From: Actinomycetes bacterium
Lineage (GTDB): Bacteria > Actinomycetota > Actinomycetes > JAJYSQ01
Direction of reading: 5' to 3'
NCBI GenBank assembly: GCA_021793495.1
Contig: JAJYSQ010000185.1
Location: 1-5,009, forward strand
DNA length: 5,009 nucleotides
Position 1 is the first letter of the stretch, and each line of letters opens with the position of its first letter. Of this stretch, positions 1 to 5,009 are shown piece after piece. The notes under the pieces are model-generated. The model had not been told where the DNA came from. It saw nothing but the letters and a program-made list of their open reading frames with translations, and made no database searches. A program made the position numbers and the translations under genes.

Positions 1-440
1 GCCTGCACCAGCATGGCAGCCATGGGTCGCAGGCCCGGTCGCCCTCCGATGCCCAGGATGCCGTCGAGCACCAGGTCGGCCACGCCCAGGGCGTCCAGGC
101 ACGCGGGATCACCGGCGTCGAGCACGTCCCCGCCGGCCTCGCGCAGCGCGGCCGCACCGCCTGCGTGGGTGGTCGGCCCCAGGCAGCAGGCCTGGACCTG
201 GGCTCCCCGTCGAGCCAGGGCGGCCCCCGCGAAGAGCGCGTCGCCTCCGTTGGCACCCGGGCCGACCAGCAGGACCACCCGGGCGCCGTACACCCGGTGG
301 TGGCCACCGTGCACGAGCATGCGCACAGCGACCCCGGCCAGGCCCGCGCTCGCCCGGGCCATCAGCACCCCGTCGGCAAGCTCGTCCATCGCGGCAGCCT
401 CGGCGCGCCGGACGGCCGCGACCGGGTAGGCCGGGCGCAT
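1..440 (-). CDS. nnrD: NAD(P)H-hydrate epimerase/dehydratase, N-terminal part (cut by left window edge)
   Basis: This is a metabolite-repair enzyme. The N-terminal YjeF_N domain epimerises the damaged R and S forms of NAD(P)H hydrate; in the bifunctional family a C-terminal ADP/ATP-dependent dehydratase then restores NAD(P)H. Only 146 codons are visible, all within the epimerase domain, so the dehydratase half is assumed rather than seen. Visible landmarks are the Rossmann-like strand VVLLVGPGANGGDALFAG (about residues 55-72), whose NGGD motif is the family signature, and VLDGILGIGG (about 124-133), where Asp126 matches the catalytic aspartate position. The sequence resembles the mycobacterial Nnr proteins as I recall them. 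The start is ATG at 438-440, which overlaps the acpS stop by one base (TGATG). This suggests translational coupling, since only a weak G-rich stretch precedes it inside acpS. The C-terminal portion lies beyond the window. Confidence is high for the family and lower for the exact name (nnrD versus nnr/yjeF). Confidence 0.92.
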   Translation of the reverse strand, partial: MRPAYPVAAVRRAEAAAMDELADGVLMARASAGLAGVAVRMLVHGGHHRVYGARVVLLVGPGANGGDALFAGAALARRGAQVQACCLGPTTHAGGAAALREAGGDVLDAGDPACLDALGVADLVLDGILGIGGRPGLRPMAAMLVQ

Positions 441-838
441 CACCACACCCCCGGGTCGGACGCTCGGCCCGGGGTCGACTCAGCCACCACCATCGCGGTT
501 GCCAGCTCGGCGTCGTGCGACAAGGACACGTGCAGGACCGCGACCCCCTGGCGAGCCATCTCCGCCGCCACGCTGCCGGAAGGCGCGATCCGCGGTCGGC
601 CCGCGCGGTCACGGACCACCTGCGCATCCCGCCAGGCGAGTCCCGGCGGGGCGCCCAGGGCCTTGGCCAACGCCTCCTTGGCCGCGAATCGCGCCGCCAA
701 GGAGGCCATGCTCAACGGCCGACCGGCCGGCGCGAGCTCCTCCGGCGCGAACAGCCGGTCGGCGACACCGGGTCGGCGCACCAGCAGAGCGGCGAACCTC
801 GGCACGCCGACGACGTCGACGCCGATGCCGACGATCAT
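440..838 (-). CDS. acpS: Holo-[acyl-carrier-protein] synthase (4'-phosphopantetheinyl transferase AcpS)
   Basis: AcpS transfers the 4'-phosphopantetheine arm from coenzyme A to the conserved serine of apo-ACP in the cytoplasm, activating it for fatty-acid synthesis. The 132-residue protein fits the family (about 120-135 aa). It has the N-terminal strand [10 protein letters not shown] with Mg-binding Asp8, the helix [14 protein letters not shown] (about residues 49-62) with Glu55 as second metal ligand, and HVSLSHD (103-109) near the C-terminus. I chose ATG at 836-838 because the conserved MIVGIGVD begins there and AAGGA lies 6 bases upstream. An in-frame GTG at 857-859 would add seven residues (MRSEGPG) with no family support. 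The gene lies 52 bases after glmS and its stop overlaps the nnrD start. Placement next to nnrD is familiar from several actinomycetes, whereas mycobacteria keep acpS elsewhere. The last dozen residues (after VVAE) are a non-conserved tail. Confidence 0.95.
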   Translation of the reverse strand: MIVGIGVDVVGVPRFAALLVRRPGVADRLFAPEELAPAGRPLSMASLAARFAAKEALAKALGAPPGLAWRDAQVVRDRAGRPRIAPSGSVAAEMARQGVAVLHVSLSHDAELATAMVVAESTPGRASDPGVW

Positions 839-844
839 GCCGGG

Positions 845-851
845 TCCTTCC
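845..851 (-). promoter_or_regulatory. Ribosome binding site of acpS
   Basis: On the minus strand this reads GGAAGGA, with the AAGGA core ending six bases before the ATG at 836-838. It is the evidence for preferring this ATG to the in-frame GTG 21 bases upstream, because the GTG would place this Shine-Dalgarno inside the coding sequence. Confidence 0.75.
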
Positions 852-890
852 GATCGCACGGGACCGCCCGACCCAGCGCCTCGACGCCGA

Positions 891-2765
891 TCACTCGACC
901 GTCACGCTCTTGGCGAGGTTGCGGGGCTGGTCGACGTCAAAACCTCGGGCCACCGCCAGCTCGTACGCGAGCACCTGCAGCGGGACCGTGGTCACCACCG
1001 GGGCCAGCAGCGTCGGCGTGGGCGGGACGCGGACCAGCACGTCGGCCAGATCGACGACGGACTCGTCCCCCTCCTCGGCCAGCACGATCGTCCGGGCGCC
1101 GCGGGCACGGACCTCGGCGATGTTGCTGATCATCTTGTCGTGCAGCACACCACGTCCCCGGGGCGAGGGAACCGTGACCACCACCGGCATGCCCTCCTCG
1201 ATCAGCGCGATCGGGCCGTGCTTCAGCTCGCCGGCCGGGAACCCCTCGGCGTGCATGTACGCCAGCTCCTTGAGCTTCAGCGCGCCTTCGAGGGCCACCG
1301 GGTACCCCACGTGACGCCCCAGGAACAACACGGTCCGCGCGTCGACCAGCGACCGGGCCAGCTCGCGCACCGGTTCCATCGTCTCCAGGACCTTCTCCAC
1401 CTTCTCCGGCAGCACCGCCAGCTCGGCGATCACCTCGCGGACCTCGTCGGCGTACTTGGTCCCGCGTACCTGTGCGAGGTAGAGCGCGACCAGGTACACC
1501 GCCACGACCTGCGTCAGGAACGTCTTGGTGGCCGCCACGCCGATCTCCGGCCCGGCGTGCGTGTACAGGACCGCGTCGGACTCCCGGGGGATCGTCGAGC
1601 CGTTCGTGTTGCAGATCGCCAGCACCTGGGCGTGCTGCTCGCGCGCGTGGCGTACGGCCATCAGGGTGTCCATGGTCTCCCCGGACTGGGAGATCGCGAT
1701 CACCAGCGTCTGCCGGTCGAGGATCGGATCCCGGTACCGGAACTCGCTGGCGATCTCCACCTCGCACGGGATGCGGGTCCAGTGCTCGATGGCGTACTTG
1801 GCGATCAGCCCCGCGTGGTAGGCGGTCCCGCAGGCCACGATGAGGATCTTGTCGACCTCGCGCAGGTCGGCGTCGGACAGGCGCATCTCGTCGAGGACCA
1901 GGCCGCCCCGGGCGTCGATGCGGCCGATGAGCGTGTCGGCCACCGCCCGAGGCTGCTCGGCGATCTCCTTGAGCATGAAGTGCTCGTACCCGGCCTTCTC
2001 GGCGGCCGCGACATCCCAGTCCACCTCGTACTCGGTCACCACGGCCGCCGACCCGTCGAAGCTGGTGATCTGCACCCGGTCGCGACGCAGCTCGACCACC
2101 TGGTCCTGACCCAGCTCGATGGCGCGTCGGGTGTGCGCGATGAACGCGGTGACGTCGGAGGCGAGGAAGTTCTCCCCGTCCCCGCGGCCCACCACGAGCG
2201 GGGAGCTGCGCCGTGCCCCGACGACCACGTCGGGCTGGTCGGCATCCACGACGACCAGCGTGAACGCACCCTTCAGCCGGCGGGCCACCCGGCGTACCGA
2301 CTCCGCCAGGTCCACCCAGGTCCCGGTTCCGTCGGCGACCAGCACCTCCTCGAGCAGGTGCGCGACGACTTCGGTGTCGGTCTCGGAGACCAGCACGTGG
2401 CCGCGCTCCTGCAGCTCGGCGCGCAGGCCGGAGAAGTTCTCGATGATCCCGTTGTGGATCACGGCGATCCGGCCGGTGCAGTCCAGGTGCGGGTGCGCGT
2501 TGCGATCGTTGGGCGCCCCGTGAGTGGCCCATCGGGTGTGCCCGATCCCGGTGGTGGACGGCGGTGGTGCCTGTTCGGCGAGAACTCCCGCCAGCACCGC
2601 CAGCTTGCCGGCACGCTTCTCGGTGGTCAGCCCGGTAGCCCGTGGGTCGCCGGTCACCAGCGCGATGCCGGCGGAGTCGTACCCCCGGTACTCCAGCCGG
2701 GCCAAGCCCTCCAGCACCACGTCGAGTGCCTGCCGGTCCCCCACGTACCCCACGATTCCGCACAT
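891..2765 (-). CDS. glmS: Glutamine--fructose-6-phosphate aminotransferase (isomerizing), GlmS
   Basis: GlmS converts fructose-6-phosphate and glutamine to glucosamine-6-phosphate and glutamate, the entry step to UDP-GlcNAc and peptidoglycan. The 624-residue protein is full length (E. coli 609). Residues 1-230 form the class II glutaminase: nucleophile Cys2 in [18 protein letters not shown] (25-33), GHTRWATHG (75-83), HNG (104-106) and SETDTE (127-132). The first SIS domain (about 300-440) has ACGTAYHAG and the phosphate-binding ISQSGET (358-364). The second (about 470-605) has [10 protein letters not shown] with Glu500, and KHGP with His516. The C-terminus is the family's LAKSVTVE, with Lys619 matching the lysine that binds the sugar. 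All key residues are present. The ATG at 2763-2765 is compelled because Cys2 must become N-terminal after methionine removal, although no good Shine-Dalgarno lies close to it. The gene begins 29 bases after glmM, which makes the next enzyme in the pathway. There is no room for a glmS ribozyme in that spacer. Confidence 0.98.
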   Translation of the reverse strand: MCGIVGYVGDRQALDVVLEGLARLEYRGYDSAGIALVTGDPRATGLTTEKRAGKLAVLAGVLAEQAPPPSTTGIGHTRWATHGAPNDRNAHPHLDCTGRIAVIHNGIIENFSGLRAELQERGHVLVSETDTEVVAHLLEEVLVADGTGTWVDLAESVRRVARRLKGAFTLVVVDADQPDVVVGARRSSPLVVGRGDGENFLASDVTAFIAHTRRAIELGQDQVVELRRDRVQITSFDGSAAVVTEYEVDWDVAAAEKAGYEHFMLKEIAEQPRAVADTLIGRIDARGGLVLDEMRLSDADLREVDKILIVACGTAYHAGLIAKYAIEHWTRIPCEVEIASEFRYRDPILDRQTLVIAISQSGETMDTLMAVRHAREQHAQVLAICNTNGSTIPRESDAVLYTHAGPEIGVAATKTFLTQVVAVYLVALYLAQVRGTKYADEVREVIAELAVLPEKVEKVLETMEPVRELARSLVDARTVLFLGRHVGYPVALEGALKLKELAYMHAEGFPAGELKHGPIALIEEGMPVVVTVPSPRGRGVLHDKMISNIAEVRARGARTIVLAEEGDESVVDLADVLVRVPPTPTLLAPVVTTVPLQVLAYELAVARGFDVDQPRNLAKSVTVE

Positions 2766-2794
2766 GTGTGCCAGGGTACGTGCTCCCGAGCGGC

Positions 2795-4189
2795 TCAGAG
2801 GCTCAGCGAGTCCTTGACCACGCGGGCGAGACGGTCGGCCACCCGACGAGCGGTCTCGGCGTCGACGGCCTCGACCATCACCCGGACCAGGGGCTCGGTG
2901 CCGCTCGGGCGGAGCACCACCCGACCCTCGTCACCGAGCAGCTGCTCGGCCAGGGCGACCTCGGCCAGGATCGCCAGGTCACTGGTCGCGCGGGTCCGGT
3001 CGACCCCCGAGACGTTCACCAGCACCTGGGGGAGCCGACGCATCACCGAGGCCAGCTCGTGCAGCCCGCGCCCAGTCCCCGCCATCCGAGCGAGCAGCAT
3101 CACCGCGGTCAGCACGCCGTCACCGGTCGTGGCGTGCTCGGCGAGCACCACGTGCCCCGACTGCTCGCCTCCCAGGCGGAAGCCTCCGGTGCGCATCGCC
3201 TCGAGCACGTACCGGTCTCCGACCGGGGTCTGGACCACCGCGATGCCCTCTCGAGCCATCGCCTGGCGAAACCCCAGGTTGGACATGACGGTCGTCACGA
3301 CCGTGTCGAAGGGCAGGGTGCCCGCCTCGCGCATCGCCACCGCAAGGATGGCGAGGATCTGGTCCCCATCCACCAGCCGGCCCGCAGCATCGATCGCCAG
3401 GCATCGGTCGGCATCCCCGTCGTGGGCGATCCCCACGTCGGCCCCGGCGGCGATGACTGCGGCACGCAGCGGTCCCAGGTGGGTCGACCCGCAACCGTCG
3501 TTGATGTTCAACCCGTCCGGCTCGGCGCCGATCGCGGTCACCTGAGCGCCGAGGCGAGCCAGCACGGTTGGAGCCACCCGCCAAGCCGCGCCGTGCGCAG
3601 CGTCCACGGCCACGCGCAGGCCATCCAGGTGGCCCGGTGCCGCAGCCACCAGGTGGTCGACGTACTGTCCGAACCCCTCGGGGAAGGGCCGCACGCGTCC
3701 GACCGCGCTGCCCACCGGCCGGCGCCACGGCTCGCCCATCCGGGCCGCGACGGCATCCTCGATGTCGTCGGCCAGCTTCTGCCCACCCCGGGCGAAGAAC
3801 TTGATCCCGTTGTCCGGCATCGGGTTGTGGCTGGCCGAGAGCACGACGCCCAGGTCGGCTCCCAGGGCGTCGGTGAGGTAGGCCACCCCCGGGGTCGGGA
3901 GCACCCCGGCGTCCAGAACATCTACCCCGGCGCTGGCCAGCCCAGCGATCACCGCGGCGGAGAGGAACTCCCCCGAGGCTCTCGGGTCACGGCCGAGAAC
4001 CGCTACCGGCCGGTGGCCGATGAACTCTCCCGCGTCGCCCAGCACGTGTGCGGCCGCGACCGCGAGGTCCACGGCGAGCTCGGCGGTCAGGTCCTGGTTG
4101 GCGACACCCCGGACCCCGTCGGTGCCGAACAGACGCGGCACGCTCGTGCCGTTCGCCGGGGACACCCTGGGAACGTCCACCCGCTGCAC
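2795..4189 (-). CDS. glmM: Phosphoglucosamine mutase, GlmM
   Basis: GlmM isomerises glucosamine-6-phosphate to glucosamine-1-phosphate, feeding GlmU and UDP-GlcNAc synthesis. It belongs to the alpha-D-phosphohexomutase family and works through a phosphoserine. All four active-site motifs are visible: catalytic serine Ser120 in [13 protein letters not shown] (118-130), Mg-binding DGDADRC (257-263), sugar-binding GGEQSGH (340-346), and phosphate-binding [14 protein letters not shown] (427-440). The length is 464 aa, about 16 more than the usual 445-450, because the typical N-terminus ([14 protein letters not shown]) is preceded here by [19 protein letters not shown] kept the GTG at 4187-4189 because GGGAGG and AGGAAG sit just upstream. 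A GTG at codon 17 would give the family-like start M-P-R-L-F-G but lacks a Shine-Dalgarno. The gene lies 70 bases after rpsI and 29 bases before glmS, so the two consecutive pathway enzymes are likely co-transcribed. Confidence 0.97.
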   Translation of the reverse strand: MQRVDVPRVSPANGTSVPRLFGTDGVRGVANQDLTAELAVDLAVAAAHVLGDAGEFIGHRPVAVLGRDPRASGEFLSAAVIAGLASAGVDVLDAGVLPTPGVAYLTDALGADLGVVLSASHNPMPDNGIKFFARGGQKLADDIEDAVAARMGEPWRRPVGSAVGRVRPFPEGFGQYVDHLVAAAPGHLDGLRVAVDAAHGAAWRVAPTVLARLGAQVTAIGAEPDGLNINDGCGSTHLGPLRAAVIAAGADVGIAHDGDADRCLAIDAAGRLVDGDQILAILAVAMREAGTLPFDTVVTTVMSNLGFRQAMAREGIAVVQTPVGDRYVLEAMRTGGFRLGGEQSGHVVLAEHATTGDGVLTAVMLLARMAGTGRGLHELASVMRRLPQVLVNVSGVDRTRATSDLAILAEVALAEQLLGDEGRVVLRPSGTEPLVRVMVEAVDAETARRVADRLARVVKDSLSL

Positions 4190-4193
4190 GTCG

Positions 4194-4206
4194 CTTCCTG
4201 CCTCCC
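4194..4206 (-). promoter_or_regulatory. Ribosome binding site region of glmM
   Basis: On the minus strand this stretch reads GGGAGGCAGGAAG. It contains two purine-rich Shine-Dalgarno candidates: GGGAGG, 11 bases before the GTG at 4187-4189, and AGGAAG, only 4 bases before it. Neither spacing is ideal, but together they favour this GTG over the in-frame GTG codons at positions 4, 9 and 17 of the protein. Confidence 0.5.
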
Positions 4207-4239
4207 GGAGAACGGCTCCCGCAGACCGGACACGTTCCG

Positions 4240-4256
4240 TCCCGTCCAGGACGGGA
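4240..4256 (-). other. Inverted repeat (hairpin) between rpsI and glmM
   Basis: The transcript would read TCCCGTCC-T-GGACGGGA, a perfect 8+8 inverted repeat around one base. Realistically it folds as a 6-bp stem with a 5-base loop. It begins 3 bases after the rpsI stop codon. No run of U follows (the next bases are CGGAACGTG), so it is not a classical intrinsic terminator. It could be a partial terminator, an RNA-stabilising 3' end for the L13-S9 message, or chance in GC-rich DNA. Confidence 0.4.
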
Positions 4257-4259
4257 TCC

Positions 4260-4772
4260 TCAGCGCTTGCTGTACTGCGGTGCCTTGCGGGCCTTCTTCA
4301 GCCCGTACTTCTTCCGCTCCTTGACCCGCGCGTCTCGGGTGAGGAACCCCGCCTTCTTCAGCGCAGGGCGGTTGGTCTCCTCATCCACCTCGTTGAGCGA
4401 GCGGGCCACCCCCAGCCGCAACGCACCGGCCTGTCCCGACGGTCCACCGCCGGAGATCCGAGCGATGACGTCGTAACGATCCTCCAGCCCCAGGGTGGTG
4501 AAGGGCCCGTTGACCAGCTGCTGGTGGACCTTGTTGGGGAAGTAGTCGTCGAGGCTGCGCCCATTGATCACCCACTGGCCGGAGCCAGGGGCGATGCGCA
4601 CTCGCGCGATGGCTTCCTTGCGCCGTCCGGTGGCGGCGGCTGGCCTGGTGACGACAGCCCGGCCCGCCGGGGTGCTCGCCACCGACTCGCTGGTGTAGCT
4701 GGCGGGCGCCTCGACTTCCTCGGTGTCGGTGATGTCCAGGACGGTGTCGAGGGTGGTCGGCTGATCAGTCAC
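4260..4772 (-). CDS. rpsI: 30S ribosomal protein S9
   Basis: S9 binds 16S rRNA in the head of the small subunit, and its basic C-terminal tail reaches the P-site tRNA. The 170-residue protein has the S9 core from about residue 49 ([12 protein letters not shown]), the family signature [19 protein letters not shown] (about 108-126), and the highly basic tail ending [12 protein letters not shown], whose terminal Lys-Arg is the conserved tRNA-contacting end. The bacterial core is about 130 aa (E. coli). The additional 40-odd N-terminal residues are acidic and low in complexity, with an YTSESVAS stretch, a pattern I recognise from actinobacterial S9. The start is GTG at 4770-4772, supported by AAGGAG nine bases upstream. 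rpsI follows rplM after 92 bases, the standard L13-S9 pairing. Confidence 0.98.
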   Translation of the reverse strand: MTDQPTTLDTVLDITDTEEVEAPASYTSESVASTPAGRAVVTRPAAATGRRKEAIARVRIAPGSGQWVINGRSLDDYFPNKVHQQLVNGPFTTLGLEDRYDVIARISGGGPSGQAGALRLGVARSLNEVDEETNRPALKKAGFLTRDARVKERKKYGLKKARKAPQYSKR

Positions 4773-4781
4773 AGCCAGGTT

Positions 4782-4787
4782 CTCCTT
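4782..4787 (-). promoter_or_regulatory. Ribosome binding site of rpsI
   Basis: On the minus strand this reads AAGGAG, a near-perfect Shine-Dalgarno, nine bases before the GTG at 4770-4772. It fixes the start of S9 with its full N-terminal extension. Confidence 0.8.
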
Positions 4788-4810
4788 GGCGTACGAGCGC
4801 GGATGCCACT

Positions 4811-4825
4811 GGCCTCAACCAGGCC
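4811..4825 (-). other. Small hairpin in the rplM-rpsI spacer
   Basis: The transcript reads GGCCT-GGTTG-AGGCC, a 5-bp perfect stem with a 5-base loop, lying midway in the 92-base spacer between L13 and S9. No U-run follows, so it is not a convincing terminator. It might be an RNA processing or protein-binding element, but such a short stem can arise by chance in GC-rich DNA. Confidence 0.25.
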
Positions 4826-4864
4826 GGGGCAGGAAGTCGTCACGGTGCTGCTGGTGTCACGGGG

Positions 4865-5009
4865 TCACTGGGCGACCTGGGAGATGACGTACGGCACCGG
4901 CTGCTGGGCCGCGTGCGGGTGCGTCGGCCCGGAGTAGACCTTGAGCTTCGTGGCCAGGGCCCGGCCCAGACGGTTGTGCGGCAGCATCCCCTTCACCGCC
5001 TTCTCCACC
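4865..5009 (-). CDS. rplM: 50S ribosomal protein L13, C-terminal part (cut by right window edge)
   Basis: L13 is an early-assembling 23S rRNA-binding protein of the large subunit. Only the last 47 codons and the TGA stop (4865-4867) are visible; the first complete codon ends at 5008. The segment starts [18 protein letters not shown], which contains the L13 signature around KGMLP..LGR, and continues [20 protein letters not shown] to end in VISQVAQ. This matches the C-terminus of actinobacterial L13 proteins, which are about 147 aa, so roughly two thirds of the gene lies beyond the right edge. It is the upstream partner of rpsI, 92 bases away. The promoter of the L13-S9 operon would be upstream of rplM and outside the window. 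Confidence 0.96.
   Translation of the reverse strand, partial: VEKAVKGMLPHNRLGRALATKLKVYSGPTHPHAAQQPVPYVISQVAQ

Noticed and set aside
109..627. A 172-codon minus-strand frame spanning the acpS-nnrD junction.
   Set aside because: It is out of frame with both genes, compositionally biased and without motifs; the AcpS and YjeF_N motifs lie in the other frames.
937..2763. A second long minus-strand frame inside glmS.
   Set aside because: It is a frame-shifted reading of glmS giving an Arg/Gly/Pro-rich sequence; the glmS frame carries every catalytic motif from end to end.
165..3545. A plus-strand open frame of 1126 codons running opposite nnrD, acpS, glmS and much of glmM.
   Set aside because: Its codons are exact reverse complements of the nnrD and glmS codons (same register). 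A stop there would need TTA, CTA or TCA in the real genes, codons that GC-rich genomes avoid. The translation is low in complexity, shows no domain, and crosses four conserved genes.
4207..4219. A 4-bp hairpin (GGAG/CTCC) just upstream of the glmM ribosome binding site.
   Set aside because: The stem is too short and the flanking bases do not extend it; such pairs are common in GC-rich sequence.
2642..4324. A plus-strand open frame of 560 codons opposite glmM.
   Set aside because: It is in exact codon register with glmM on the other strand, so it is the same mirror artefact. The translation is rich in His, Arg, Gly and Pro with no recognisable family.
4773..4864. A possible promoter in the rplM-rpsI spacer (TTGAGG followed about 17 bases later by CGTACG).
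   Set aside because: The -10 candidate has no TAnnnT character, and the TTGAGG lies within the small hairpin. Matches this weak are expected by chance.
1..5009. Search for mobile elements, CRISPR arrays, tRNAs, defence genes or other accessory systems.
   Set aside because: Conserved core genes fill the window with short spacers. No direct repeats, attachment sites, tRNA-like clover-leaf or compositional break could be seen, so I do not claim any new system here.

Overview
The window is a housekeeping segment of a GC-rich actinobacterial chromosome. GC content is very high by eye, and third codon positions are almost always G or C. Three features point to Actinobacteria: ribosomal protein S9 carries a long acidic N-terminal extension ending in a YTSES-type stretch, L13 ends in [10 protein letters not shown], and the gene order is rplM-rpsI-glmM-glmS-acpS-nnrD. 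I cannot fix the genus from the sequence alone.

All six genes lie on the minus strand and read from the right edge to the left. They are: the last 47 codons of rplM (L13), cut by the right edge; rpsI (S9); glmM (phosphoglucosamine mutase); glmS (glutamine:fructose-6-phosphate amidotransferase); acpS (holo-ACP synthase); and the first 146 codons of nnrD (NAD(P)H-hydrate epimerase/dehydratase), cut by the left edge. Intergenic gaps are, in order, 92, 70, 29 and 52 bases, followed by a one-base stop/start overlap (TGATG) between acpS and nnrD. No gene-free stretch exceeds 100 bases. I see no RNA gene, mobile element, CRISPR array or phage-like sequence.

Functionally, rplM and rpsI form the classical L13-S9 pair of the large and small ribosomal subunits. 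GlmS makes glucosamine-6-phosphate and GlmM converts it to glucosamine-1-phosphate, which feeds UDP-GlcNAc for peptidoglycan. AcpS charges acyl carrier protein with the phosphopantetheine arm for fatty-acid synthesis. NnrD repairs hydrated NAD(P)H. The set joins translation, envelope precursor supply and cofactor maintenance, and the spacing suggests a largely shared transcript.

I found no new biological system. The points worth a second look are small: a 17-base inverted repeat just after rpsI, the unusual N-terminus and start of GlmM, the lack of a close Shine-Dalgarno before glmS, and possible folded spacers before rpsI and acpS. Long open frames on the plus strand are codon-mirror artefacts of the real genes.
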